Both the position numbers and the translations under genes were made by a program. Under the pieces are notes generated by a model that worked only from the letters and a program-made list of their open reading frames with translations, was not told the DNA's origin and ran no database searches. Shown here one piece after another: positions 25,335-32,875 of a DNA stretch of 50,780 nucleotides. Source of the stretch: an uncultured Bacillota bacterium (lineage in GTDB: Bacteria > Bacillota_I > Bacilli_A > RFN20 > CAG-288); NCBI GenBank assembly GCA_949299015.1, contig CASFYT010000002.1, positions 1 through 50,780 of the forward strand, written 5' to 3'. Position 1 is the stretch's first letter; each line of letters opens with the position of its first letter.

Positions 25335-25898
25335 ATGGAAAGACCGCTCACGCGAAAGGAACTCCTCGCTCGGCTGATCCGTCAGGCCGAAGACCCCTTC
25401 TGCACGACCGAGGAGCTCTCCGACCTTCGAAACATCATCTTCCGTTCCGATTCCTTTTCGGGAATGAACCACCTTTACGTCGTCGATCTCTATCTCCGCA
25501 AGGACTTCGACCTCTTTCCCGTCCGCTTCGAAGAGGCCGTCCATCAATGCCAGCTCGCCCTCAAGGAAGGAAACCGAAGAGGATACTTCTATCTCTATCG
25601 CCTTTACCGCGAGAAGGGGCAGGGACCCGAGGCGCGGAACAACCTCCGGCTCTCCTGCGACTTTCAGGATCCCGAAGGCTTTCTTGCCATGGGACGGGAA
25701 CTCCTTGCGGGGGAGCTCTTCCCCAAGGATGAGGGAAAGGCGCTTTCCTACCTGGAACGTGCCGTCCAGTCCGGAAGGAAGGACGGGTATGACGACCTCT
25801 TCTTCTACCATCTCCGAAAAGGAGAACGGAAGGAAGCGGAAGAGATCGCAAGGCAGGCGAAGGAAGACCATCACTTCCTTCCGGGAGTCGTGGAATGA
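25335..25898 (+). CDS. Small Sel1/TPR-like protein
   Basis: 187 residues. The middle contains degenerate Sel1/TPR-like helices (GNRRGYFYLYRLYREKG, GFLAMGRELLAGELFPKDEGKALSYLERAV), enough to suggest a helical repeat fold but not a specific family. No membrane segment. It starts 72 bases from the divergent ispE ATG and its stop overlaps the thiamine pyrophosphokinase start by ATGA, so it is the first gene of a three-gene unit. Confidence 0.75.
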   Translation: MERPLTRKELLARLIRQAEDPFCTTEELSDLRNIIFRSDSFSGMNHLYVVDLYLRKDFDLFPVRFEEAVHQCQLALKEGNRRGYFYLYRLYREKGQGPEARNNLRLSCDFQDPEGFLAMGRELLAGELFPKDEGKALSYLERAVQSGRKDGYDDLFFYHLRKGERKEAEEIARQAKEDHHFLPGVVE

Positions 25899-26551
25899 AG
25901 ACGGCCATCCTCGTCGGCGCTTCCTCGCCATTGGATTCTTCCTTCCTCCAGGATGAAAAGGGCTTCTTCGTCGCCTGCGATAGCGGCTACCGGGCCTTTT
26001 TGGAACAGGGGAAGGAGCCGGACCTGCTCGTCGCCGACTTCGACACCCTCGATCCGTCCCTGGTCCACTCTCCCAAGGACGTCATCCGCCTCTCGCCCGT
26101 CAAGGACGACACGGACGTCTTCTTCGCCTTGAAGTTCCTGTTGGAGAGAGGCTATGAGGAATTCCACTTCTACGGTTGCCTCGGCGGGGCAAGGATCGAA
26201 CACGAAATCGCCAACGTCGTCCTCCTCTCCTACCTCCTGGACCGGAAAAAGAAGGGAATCCTCTATACCAACGACAATCGACAGGAGCTCTTCCTGCTCG
26301 GAAAGGGAAGATACGAATTCACGGAAGAAAGCGGATTCCTCTCCCTCTTCAGCCAGCAAAGAGGAACACGAGTGAGCCTGCATGGGTTAAAATACGAACT
26401 CGACGAAAAGGAGCTCGACCCGACGATTCCCCTCGGCGTCTCCAACGAATTCCTCCCCGGAAGGAAGGCCATCGTCACCCTCCACGAAGGTCGGGTCCTC
26501 GTCGTCAAGGAAAGAAGGAAGAATGAAAAAGAACAAGACATTGATCGATGA
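25895..26551 (+). CDS. thiN: Thiamine diphosphokinase
   Basis: 218 residues. Family features: CDSGYRAFLEQGKEPDLLVADFDTL near residue 28, KDDTDVFFALKF near 70 (the D-x-T-D substrate and metal motif), GCLGGARIEHEIANVVLL near 95 and the C-terminal beta domain. GARIEH stands for the usual GGRxDH, with E for D. It transfers pyrophosphate from ATP to thiamine, giving the cofactor of pyruvate-handling enzymes. The start overlaps the preceding gene by ATGA and the end overlaps the CDF gene by 29 bases. Confidence 0.92.
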   Translation: MKTAILVGASSPLDSSFLQDEKGFFVACDSGYRAFLEQGKEPDLLVADFDTLDPSLVHSPKDVIRLSPVKDDTDVFFALKFLLERGYEEFHFYGCLGGARIEHEIANVVLLSYLLDRKKKGILYTNDNRQELFLLGKGRYEFTEESGFLSLFSQQRGTRVSLHGLKYELDEKELDPTIPLGVSNEFLPGRKAIVTLHEGRVLVVKERRKNEKEQDIDR

Positions 26552-27509
26552 CCTCGAAGAGAAGGAGAAGGAGCCCGTCCGCACCGCCACCCTCGTCGGC
26601 ATCGTCTCCATCGTCCTCAACCTGATCCTCGGACTCTCCAAGATCGTCATCGGAAGGATCATGGGCTTCACCTCCGTCTTCTCCGACGGCGTCCACGGAA
26701 CCGGAGACGTCCTGACCACGGTCATCGCCCTCTGCTCCATCTGGATCGCCGCCCGCAAGAAGAACCGCAAGTACAACTACGGGCACGAACGGTGGTCGTC
26801 CCTGAGCGGAATCGTCCTCGCCGTGATCCTCTTCGCCACCTCCCTGAGCATCGTCACGGAAGCGATTGAAGCCTTGATTCCCGGCGCCTCCGTCCACCAC
26901 GGATCGTCTTCCGCCGACATCGTCGTCGGCACTCCGCTCTTCTACGTCTCCCTGGCGCTCTCCGGCGCCTCCGTCATCCTGAAGCTGATCATGTTCTTCA
27001 TCACCCTCTACGGCGCCAGGAAGGCCCATTCGACCGCGATGAAGGCCGACGCCTGGCACCAGAACGTCGATGCCCTCTCCTCCGTCGCCGCCATCATCGC
27101 CCTCTGCGGATACTACTGGCTGCCTGAGAACAACATCCTCGATCCAATCTTCTCCCTTCCCATCGCCGTCATGGTCATCGTCATCGGCGTCGAGACCTTC
27201 GCCAAGTCCGCCCGAGAGCTGACGGACCACGCCGTCGACGACGAAAGGCTGGAGCAGGTCCGGCACTCCCTGTCCCAAGTCCTTCCCCTGGAACGGGTCA
27301 AGCTCATCCGCTCGCGGATCTATTCCGAGAAGTTCTACCTCGACGTCTTCGTCCTTCTTCCCTCCGATACCTCGCTCAAGGAAGCCGACGACCTCTCCGA
27401 CCGCATCAAGGAAAGGCTCTTCCACGACTTCCAGGACCTCAAGGACGCCTACATCCTGATCGAGCCGGACGACGAAAGGCACCGAAGCCAGGAAGAGACG
27501 ATGCACTAG
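26523..27509 (+). CDS. Cation diffusion facilitator (CDF) metal exporter
   Basis: 328 residues. Six membrane segments are visible between about residues 20 and 215, followed by a cytoplasmic metal-binding-like domain. The membrane metal site is seen as HxxxD twice, in HGTGD (TM2) and HQNVD (TM5), the pattern of Zn/Mn/Fe antiporters. RKYNYGHERW between TM2 and TM3 is also typical of CDF proteins. The charged N-terminus (MKKNKTLIDDLEEKEKEP) lies inside the end of thiN, a 29-base overlap. It would use the proton gradient to export divalent metal. Confidence 0.93.
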   Translation: MKKNKTLIDDLEEKEKEPVRTATLVGIVSIVLNLILGLSKIVIGRIMGFTSVFSDGVHGTGDVLTTVIALCSIWIAARKKNRKYNYGHERWSSLSGIVLAVILFATSLSIVTEAIEALIPGASVHHGSSSADIVVGTPLFYVSLALSGASVILKLIMFFITLYGARKAHSTAMKADAWHQNVDALSSVAAIIALCGYYWLPENNILDPIFSLPIAVMVIVIGVETFAKSARELTDHAVDDERLEQVRHSLSQVLPLERVKLIRSRIYSEKFYLDVFVLLPSDTSLKEADDLSDRIKERLFHDFQDLKDAYILIEPDDERHRSQEETMH

Positions 27510-27523
27510 CCCTCCGCTGGCAC

Positions 27524-27558
27524 AAAAAAATCCGGAAGCTTCCTTCCGGACTTTTTTT
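27524..27558. terminator. Bidirectional terminator between the CDF gene and popT
   Basis: TCCGGAAG (27531-27538), loop CTTC, CTTCCGGA (27543-27550): a perfect 8-bp stem flanked by A7 on the left and T7 on the right, so it works on both strands of these convergent genes. The T run overlaps the popT stop codon. Confidence 0.95.
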
Positions 27559-28576
27559 ACTTTTCCTTCTTTCCGTAGCGGACCAGGAGATTCGAGGCGA
27601 AGAAGCCTCCGACGGTCAGGGGGAGGAAGAGGGCGAAGTCGACGATCATCCTCTTGTCGATTCCTTCCGCCCAGCTGAGGTAGATGCCCAGGCTGTCCGG
27701 ATTGAGGAACATCGCCGCGATCGATCCAATCGACATGCCGACGATGACGCGGAAGACCAGGAGGCGGTTCCAGGAGAAGAGCTTCGTCATCAGCTTCGAC
27801 GTCAGGATGAAGCCGGCGATCAGGGAGACGCCAAGCAGGACGTAGAAGGCGAAGATCTGCGGATAGGCCTTCCAATAGGTCAGGGAGACCGAGTCGACCA
27901 AGGGGCGGAAGAAGCCGATCAGCATCAGGAAGGCCGTCGCCGAGAGACCGGGGATGACCTGGCTGAAGCCCAGGAAGAGTCCGATGGGGATGGCGACGAC
28001 GTAGATCCACCAGGGGAAGTCCCCGAAGCGGGCGATGTAGTCCGTCCCTCCCGACGATTCCGGCGCCAGGCCATAGACCAGGTCGTAGCTGCCGTCGAAG
28101 TAGGCCATGGAGACAGAGACGGCGCCGATGATGAGCGGGATGAGGATGCCGAGAGCCATCAGGATTCCCTTCTTCGTCGTGACCTTGTCGTCCTTGAGCT
28201 CCTCCATGACCGTCGGCAGGGCGCCGACCATCAGGCCGGCGAAGAAGCCGACGAGGCCGAAGGGGATGTAGTCCAGAAGCAGCTTGACCAGGACGAAGCC
28301 GACGGCGAATCCGAGGATTGCGCCGATGGCGATCGGAAGCAGGAAGAGGAAGCACGCCCGGAAGCGGCGGAAGATGTTGGCAAAGGAATAGATCAGCTTG
28401 TCATAGAGGCGGAAGATGATGGCGACGGCCGAACCGGAAATGCCCGGCACGACGATGGCAAGGCCGATGAAAGCACCGAGGAAGAAGCTCTTGAACCACG
28501 ACTTGGCATCGTACTTTCCCAAGTCGAAGACCGGTTCGTCCTTGTTCTCGACTTCTTCCTTCTTTTCTTCATCCAT
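27557..28576 (-). CDS. popT: DUF368 membrane protein, PopT-type undecaprenyl phosphate translocase
   Basis: 339 residues from the ATG at 28576, chosen for the GGAGG before it and because upstream in-frame sequence is the origin region. About eight to nine membrane segments. Family motifs: IGLAIVVPGISGSAVAII near residue 45 and its repeat GFSQVIPGLSATAFLMLIG near 215, the duplicated (V/I)xPGxS(G/A) element of DUF368. DUF368 proteins of other bacteria return undecaprenyl phosphate across the membrane for wall synthesis. Acidic cytoplasmic N-terminus. It is transcribed away from the origin. Confidence 0.9.
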   Translation of the reverse strand: MDEEKKEEVENKDEPVFDLGKYDAKSWFKSFFLGAFIGLAIVVPGISGSAVAIIFRLYDKLIYSFANIFRRFRACFLFLLPIAIGAILGFAVGFVLVKLLLDYIPFGLVGFFAGLMVGALPTVMEELKDDKVTTKKGILMALGILIPLIIGAVSVSMAYFDGSYDLVYGLAPESSGGTDYIARFGDFPWWIYVVAIPIGLFLGFSQVIPGLSATAFLMLIGFFRPLVDSVSLTYWKAYPQIFAFYVLLGVSLIAGFILTSKLMTKLFSWNRLLVFRVIVGMSIGSIAAMFLNPDSLGIYLSWAEGIDKRMIVDFALFLPLTVGGFFASNLLVRYGKKEK

Positions 28577-28604
28577 AGAGAACCTCCAGAAATGAAACGG
28601 AACC

Positions 28605-28613
28605 ATTATACCA
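28605..28613 (-). promoter_or_regulatory. popT promoter, extended -10
   Basis: Minus strand TGGTATAAT (28605-28613), 29 bases before the popT ATG. A DnaA box (28632-28640) lies where the -35 region would be, so DnaA binding could affect popT expression. Confidence 0.6.
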
Positions 28614-28619
28614 TCCTTT

Positions 28620-29076
28620 TTCCTTTCGCTTTTATCCACACCCTCGACATTTGGTGCATTTTCTTTCGTCGTTCCCGCTCCTGCCCCGTGCGTTCCTGAC
28701 AAGGCGTCCCTTCTGTCCGATGCGGATTTCTCGGAAGCGTTTGGGGATAGCGAAAGGGACTTATCCACCGGATATCCACCAAAAAAGGGGTTATGAACAG
28801 GGGTGTGGATAGCGGTTTTCTCGGATGGTGGATTTCTTTGTTTTTCTCCGATTTCATCGCAATTTCTTCTTGTCGATATCTTCGGGGATTGTGGATGGTT
28901 ATCCACTTATCCCCAAGAGAATTGTCCCCAATCGACTTATCCCCAACCTATCCCCATTGGGGATATGGTGGACAAGATCCTCTTCCCACCTTATTTAATG
29001 ATTAGGGCTTTCCGTCCTTGCTGTTGATAACTCGATTTTCCCTTTTTTTCCTCTTCTCTTTTCCGCCTCCTTCTCC
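28620..29076. other. oriC: Replication origin, dnaA-upstream part (DnaA-box cluster)
   Basis: Noncoding region between divergent popT and dnaA. Against the consensus TTATNCACA: TTATCCACA 28632-28640 (perfect), TTATCCACC 28761-28769, ATATCCACC 28772-28780, TTATGAACA 28791-28799, TGTGGATAG 28804-28812 (minus), TGTGGATGG 28890-28898 (minus), TTATCCACT 28899-28907, TTATCCCCA 28907-28915, TTATCCCCA 28937-28945, CTATCCCCA 28948-28956, TGTTGATAA 29022-29030 (minus). Boxes 28890-28956 are almost head to tail. AT-rich stretches at 28991-29005 and 29034-29070 are possible unwinding sites. All genes to the right are on the plus strand. Confidence 0.9.
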
Positions 29077-29082
29077 TATAAT
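29077..29082 (+). promoter_or_regulatory. dnaA -10 box
   Basis: TATAAT (29077-29082), 28 bases before the dnaA ATG and 47 bases after the nearest DnaA box (29022-29030), so DnaA could autoregulate. The -35 region (TTCTCT) is weak. Confidence 0.55.
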
Positions 29083-29110
29083 CAACAGGCAAAACAAGAA
29101 AGACCGCACC

Positions 29111-30478
29111 ATGAGAGAAACCATGAAAGATCGACAGGTCGACGACATCTTCCAAGATCTCTTGTCCCGCATTCGGGAGAACACGCCGCAGAGGCTTTTC
29201 GATACGATGTTTTCCGAGGACAGCTTCGAGCTCAAGTCCCTCGAGAACCAGACGGCGACCTTCCTGGCCGATTCCGCCTCGAGCGCCGCCATCATCAAGA
29301 AGTCCTACCTTCCGACGATCTCGAAGCTTTTGGAGGAGATCACCTCCAACCACTACGAAGTCGAGATCCTCGACCGCGCCTCCTTCCTGAAGCGGAAGGC
29401 GATCGTCGAAGGAGTCCATCAGTCGTTCTTCCAGAACTCCCGCCTCCTGCCCCAGTTCACCTTCGACAACTTCGTTTCCGGAGAGAGCAACAAGAGCGCC
29501 TACCTGGCCTGCATGCTCTCCGTCACCAATCCCGCCATGAACAATCCGATCTTCCTCTATTCCAAGTCGGGACTGGGGAAGACGCACCTGCTCCAGGCGA
29601 CGGGAAACGACTACCTCAGCAAGCATCCCGAAAGCCGCGTCCTCTATATCACCAGCGAGGACTTCCTCTCCGAATTCGTCCGCTTCATCAAGGGGAAGAA
29701 GGACAGCGAGTCGCTCAAGGACTTCTTCCGGACGGTCGACCTCCTCTTGGTCGACGACATCCAGTTCCTCGCCGGCAAGGAAGACACGCAGATCATGTTC
29801 TTCAACGTCTTCAACCTCCTGATCGCCGAGCAGAAGCAGATCATCCTCACTTCCGACCGCAGCCCGAGCGAGCTCAAGGGGCTCCAGGACCGTCTCGTCT
29901 CCCGCTTCTCCGGCGGCCTCTCCATCCACATCACCAATCCCAACAAGGATACCCTGATGGCCATCCTGAAGGAGAAGTGCAAGGCCAATGCCATCCCCGC
30001 GGGCATGATCGAGGACAAGGCTCTTGAATACCTCGCTCTCAACTACTCCAAGAACGTCCGCGAGCTCGAAGGCGCCTTCACCAAGCTCCTCTTCTCCATC
30101 ACGATCGAAAAGCCGACGGGAAAGGTCGACCTCGGCTTCGTCCGGAAGGTCTTCGACGACGACGAGGAACGGCGGGCGAAGAAGGGGAAGGTCGACATCG
30201 ACAAGATCATCGCCGTCGTCGCCGACTACTACTCCCTCACCGAGGGACAGCTCAAGTCGAAGGTCCGAACCAGCCAGATCGCCCTGGCCCGGCAGATCGC
30301 GATGTACCTGGCCCGCGACATGCTCTCCCTCCCCTACCAGGTCATCGGACGCTCCTTCTCCAAGGACCACACGACGGTCCTCTCCAACATCCAGAAGATC
30401 GAAAGGAACAGCGCCAAGGACGCCGGCCTGAGGAAGGCCCTCGACCAGCTGCGGGATCGAATCAAAGGACAGGATTGA
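29111..30478 (+). CDS. dnaA: Chromosomal replication initiator DnaA
   Basis: 455 residues from the ATG at 29111; an ATG four codons later (29123) with GAGAG before it is an alternative. Domain I spans about 1-85, with little or no domain II linker. The AAA+ part has SKSGLGKTH (about 150-158), Walker B LLLVDDIQFL (about 213), sensor DRSPSE and the arginine-containing DRLVSRFSGG. The C-terminal DNA-binding domain has ARQIAMYLARD and the signature IGRSFSKDHTTV. In the P-loop the first Gly of the usual GGVGLGKT is Ser. It binds the flanking boxes and melts the origin. Confidence 0.97.
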   Translation: MRETMKDRQVDDIFQDLLSRIRENTPQRLFDTMFSEDSFELKSLENQTATFLADSASSAAIIKKSYLPTISKLLEEITSNHYEVEILDRASFLKRKAIVEGVHQSFFQNSRLLPQFTFDNFVSGESNKSAYLACMLSVTNPAMNNPIFLYSKSGLGKTHLLQATGNDYLSKHPESRVLYITSEDFLSEFVRFIKGKKDSESLKDFFRTVDLLLVDDIQFLAGKEDTQIMFFNVFNLLIAEQKQIILTSDRSPSELKGLQDRLVSRFSGGLSIHITNPNKDTLMAILKEKCKANAIPAGMIEDKALEYLALNYSKNVRELEGAFTKLLFSITIEKPTGKVDLGFVRKVFDDDEERRAKKGKVDIDKIIAVVADYYSLTEGQLKSKVRTSQIALARQIAMYLARDMLSLPYQVIGRSFSKDHTTVLSNIQKIERNSAKDAGLRKALDQLRDRIKGQD

Positions 30479-30498
30479 GGCGGGAAACCGCCTCTTTT
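30477..30498 (+). terminator. dnaA terminator
   Basis: GAGGCGG (30477-30483), loop GAAA, CCGCCTC (30488-30494), then TTTT. It overlaps the dnaA stop, so dnaA is monocistronic. Confidence 0.92.
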
Positions 30499-30501
30499 CC
30501 T

Positions 30502-30704
30502 TTGCCGGTCGATATCTTTCCCTCCATCCACCGGCCTTGGGGATAGAAAAGAAAAAACAACCTTTCCCCTTTGAGGGGTTGCCTAACGGAGAAGAGGAGA
30601 AAAGAAGGCGAAATCGGCATCTATTGCGATAATGGCGAAGGAGAAATTGGCACTTTATCCACCAATCCACCGGCCCTTATCATTATCATTATTCTGTCTT
30701 TCTG
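30502..30704. other. Candidate second part of the origin, downstream of dnaA
   Basis: ATCCACCGGCC occurs at 30526-30536 and 30665-30675, and ATCCACCGG also at 28763-28771 before dnaA. TTATCCACC (30655-30663) and CAATCCACC (30663-30671) are adjacent DnaA-box-like sites, followed at once by an AT-rich hexamer repeat, TTATCATTATCATTATTC (about 30677-30694). Boxes next to an AT-rich repeat in the dnaA-dnaN gap is the arrangement of the unwinding element in Bacillus-type split origins. Confidence 0.6.
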
Positions 30705-30753
30705 AAGAAAAGAATGCAGCCGACGCACGACAGCCGGCACGGACTGCGAAATA

Positions 30754-31341
30754 ATGGGAAAAGCAAAAACCAAAGGAGTCCCCGACGGATTCACGTTGGA
30801 AGAAGCTGCAAGAAAAATCCCGCCAGGCCGTCGAAGGCGCCAAGAAAGGCTATGCCTCCTTCTGCGAAGCGGGACGGAAGGTCAACGACGGATTCCTGGC
30901 CTGGTTCCATCGCCATGACCAAGGAATCTATCTGACCGTCATCACGATCCTGGCCGTCGTCATGCGGATCCTGCTCTTCCCCTGCGTCCGCGGGCGACTA
31001 TACGGGCTTTCTCCTTCCCTGGTATACCAACCATCTACGAGAGCAGCGCCGCGACCCTCGGGGCGCAGTTTGGCGACTATACCCCGGCCTACAACTACTT
31101 CCTCTACCTGATCAGCCTGACGGGCATCGTCCCGGGCGAGACCTTCGCGCTCGGCGAGTTCGTCGTCGATCCGCTCCTCTTCGAGATCAAGGCCCTCTCC
31201 TTCCGGCTCGGCGGAATCTTCTACCTGACGGCCATCTGCTTCGTCCTGAAGGACTTCTTCGGGGAGCTCAACGAAGAGGAGAAGCGGTACCGGGAAGCGA
31301 TCGAGCGGCCCGGCCAAGCGTTGAAGGAAGGTCAGGAATGA
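30754..31341 (+). pseudogene. Frameshifted, truncated membrane glycosyltransferase fragment
   Basis: Protein-like sequence is spread over all three plus frames. From the ATG at 30754 the frame gives MGKAKTKGVPDGFT, then shifts to WKKLQEKSRQAVEGAKKGY…FHRHDQGIYLTVITILAVVMRILLFPC, then to DYTGFLLPWYTN, then to IYESSAATLGAQFGDYTPAYNYFLYLISLTG…LKDFFGELNEEEKRYREA and a TGA at 31339-31341. The motifs R-I-L-L-x-P, GDYTxFLLPWY and FGDYTPxYxYxL are those of multispanning GT39/GT87-like glycosyltransferases (400-500 residues). At least three frameshifts are needed, and the fragment stops where the family would continue into further membrane segments. A terminator follows. Confidence 0.75.
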
Positions 31342-31344
31342 GGG

Positions 31345-31372
31345 GACGCCCGAAACGGGCGTCTTTTCTTTT
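31345..31372 (+). terminator. Terminator after the glycosyltransferase fragment
   Basis: GACGCCCG (31345-31352), loop AAA, CGGGCGTC (31356-31363), then TTTTCTTTT: a perfect 8-bp stem right after the pseudogene stop. It shows that the remnant was once a transcribed gene. Confidence 0.93.
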
Positions 31373-31392
31373 CCCTGCGGAAGAGACGTCCT

Positions 31393-31434
31393 GAATTGAA
31401 GTTGCTTCAACATTGAATTGAAGTTGAATTGAAG
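31393..31434. repeat. Short direct repeats upstream of dnaN
   Basis: GAATTGAAGTT at 31393-31403 and 31415-31425, followed at once by GAATTGAAG at 31426-31434 (11-base period). Within the first copy TTGAAG-TTG-CTTCAA also makes a small perfect inverted repeat. AT-rich in a GC-rich setting. Confidence 0.75.
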
Positions 31435-31459
31435 CGAGCTGCAGTCAACGTCGAGCCTT

Positions 31460-31484
31460 CCTCCTTCTTGGCGGAAGAAGGAGG
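31460..31484. repeat. Perfect 10-bp inverted repeat upstream of dnaN
   Basis: CCTCCTTCTT (31460-31469) and AAGAAGGAGG (31475-31484) with a 5-base loop GGCGG. No T run on either strand, so it is not a standard terminator. It lies 66 bases before the dnaN -10 box. Confidence 0.75.
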
Positions 31485-31549
31485 GGAGTCGACGGACGAT
31501 TCTTTCGTGGAAGAACTCCTTTCTTCTTCTTGGGAAGGGGGAAAAAGAC

Positions 31550-31555
31550 TATAAT
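31550..31555 (+). promoter_or_regulatory. dnaN -10 box
   Basis: TATAAT (31550-31555) lies 40 bases before the dnaN ATG, with TTCTTG (31527-31532) as a weak -35 at 17 bases. dnaN is thus transcribed independently of dnaA, which ends at its own terminator. Confidence 0.65.
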
Positions 31556-31595
31556 AGATGGAGCTGAAACAAAGCAGAGAACGAGGATTCCAAAA

Positions 31596-32741
31596 ATGAA
31601 ACTGACCATTCAGAGGACGTGCTTCCTGAAGATGCTGAACTTCGCCATCCAGGCGATTCCGGCCAAGTCGGCCGACAGCCAATTCCTCAACTTCCTCCTC
31701 GTCCTGAAGGACGAAGAGGTCTCCGTCGTCTCCAGCGACGGGTCCCTTTCGACCAAGATCGTCCAGGGAAAGAAGGACGAGAAGGGCAAGGACGTCATCC
31801 TCTCCCTGGAGGAGGGATCCATCCAGGTTCCGGCCAAGTATCTCCTCGACATCGTCACCAAGATGGACGGAGACGTCGTCAGCCTCACGATGGTCGACAC
31901 CAACTACCTCAACATCTCCGACGACACCACCAACTTCAACCTGGTCACGAAGGAGGGGGCGGAGTATCCCGACATCGACCTGAACCTTCCCGCCGAGGGC
32001 GGATTCGACCTGCCGATCAAGGACCTCAAGAAGCTCTTCGATACGACCTCCTATGCCGTCGCCACCAAGGGCCCCAAGGAAATCTATTACGGCATCAACG
32101 TCTCCTCCCGCAACGGAAAGGTCTACTTCCTGGCGACGGACTCCTATCGCATGGCCCGCTATGCCGTCCCGGCGCAGGGAGAGGAAAACCGTTCCTTCAC
32201 CTGCCCCGTCAAGGCCCTGCAGATGGTCAGCAACCTGGAAGGAGAGACGTGCCACATCCTCCTCGACAACCAGCGCGCCCTCTTCTCCTCGGGTTCCTGC
32301 GTCATCTCGACGCGTCTGCTGAAGGGAGAGTTCCCGGATGCCGACCGCCTGATCCCGCCTTCCTTCCCCTATCGCGTCCAGGTCGACACCGACGAATTCC
32401 TCGCCGCCGCCGACCGTGTCAAGATCATCTCCTCGGCCGAGGACAAGAATTCCCAGGTCCGGATGACGATCTCGAGGGACTCGGGCGTCACGCTCTATGC
32501 CAAGAGCACCAACTACGGAAACTCCGACGAAGTCCTCCGCAAGGCGACCTTCAGCCTTCCGGAAGGAGAGGAAGTCTTCGAGATCGGGTTCAACGTCGAT
32601 TTTGCCATCGAGGCGGTCAAGGCCCTCGACAGCCGGAAGGTCACCTTCGTCTTCTCGGCCCCGACGCGGATGTTCATGGTTCAGAGCGAAGACGCCGAGA
32701 ACATCCAGATCATCACCCCGATCCGGATCAACACCTTCTGA
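31596..32741 (+). CDS. dnaN: DNA polymerase III beta subunit (sliding clamp)
   Basis: 381 residues from the ATG at 31596 (GAGG upstream; N-terminus MKLTIQRTCFLKML matches the family). Three repeated clamp domains of about 125 residues are visible. Typical segments: VTKEGAEYPDIDL near 120, YATDSYRMAR-like FLATDSYRMARYAVP near 180, and the C-terminus …PTRMFMVQS…IITPIRINTF, close to the universal PMRL end. It forms the ring that tethers polymerase III to DNA. It follows a pseudogene instead of dnaA directly and has its own promoter and terminator. Confidence 0.97.
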   Translation: MKLTIQRTCFLKMLNFAIQAIPAKSADSQFLNFLLVLKDEEVSVVSSDGSLSTKIVQGKKDEKGKDVILSLEEGSIQVPAKYLLDIVTKMDGDVVSLTMVDTNYLNISDDTTNFNLVTKEGAEYPDIDLNLPAEGGFDLPIKDLKKLFDTTSYAVATKGPKEIYYGINVSSRNGKVYFLATDSYRMARYAVPAQGEENRSFTCPVKALQMVSNLEGETCHILLDNQRALFSSGSCVISTRLLKGEFPDADRLIPPSFPYRVQVDTDEFLAAADRVKIISSAEDKNSQVRMTISRDSGVTLYAKSTNYGNSDEVLRKATFSLPEGEEVFEIGFNVDFAIEAVKALDSRKVTFVFSAPTRMFMVQSEDAENIQIITPIRINTF

Positions 32742-32749
32742 GGAAGACG

Positions 32750-32773
32750 GGCTGGTCGAAAGGCCAGCCTTTT
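32750..32773 (+). terminator. dnaN terminator
   Basis: GGCTGGTC (32750-32757), GAAA tetraloop, GGCCAGCC (32762-32769), then TTTT. Eight pairs including one G-T. Confidence 0.9.
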
Positions 32774-32843
32774 CCTTCGGGAAACGATTTTCCTCTTATG
32801 TCGAAAAGAAGAGGAAAATATCGTCTTTTTTCCTGTTTCCGCT

Positions 32844-32849
32844 TATAAT
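32844..32849 (+). promoter_or_regulatory. -10 box of the coiled-coil protein/pepT unit
   Basis: TATAAT (32844-32849) is 26 bases before the ATG at 32876. No clear -35. AGGTG (32866-32870 region) serves as ribosome site. Confidence 0.5.
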
Positions 32850-32875
32850 GGAAGGCATAAAGGCAGGTGACGGAA

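Noticed and set aside
26505-28355. 616-codon minus-strand open frame crossing the CDF gene, terminator and popT
   Set aside because: It crosses a strong bidirectional terminator and lies out of frame with popT and antisense to the CDF gene.
28991-30670. 559-codon open frame antisense to dnaA
   Set aside because: Runs through the origin and antisense to all dnaA domains; no motif or ribosome site.
30675-30700. DnaA-trio element beside the downstream boxes
   Set aside because: The TTATCA repeat does not give consecutive 3-prime-(G/A)A(T/A) triplets in any register on either strand.
28600-31600. parS centromere site near the origin
   Set aside because: No sequence close to TGTTTCACGTGAAACA was seen in the origin region.
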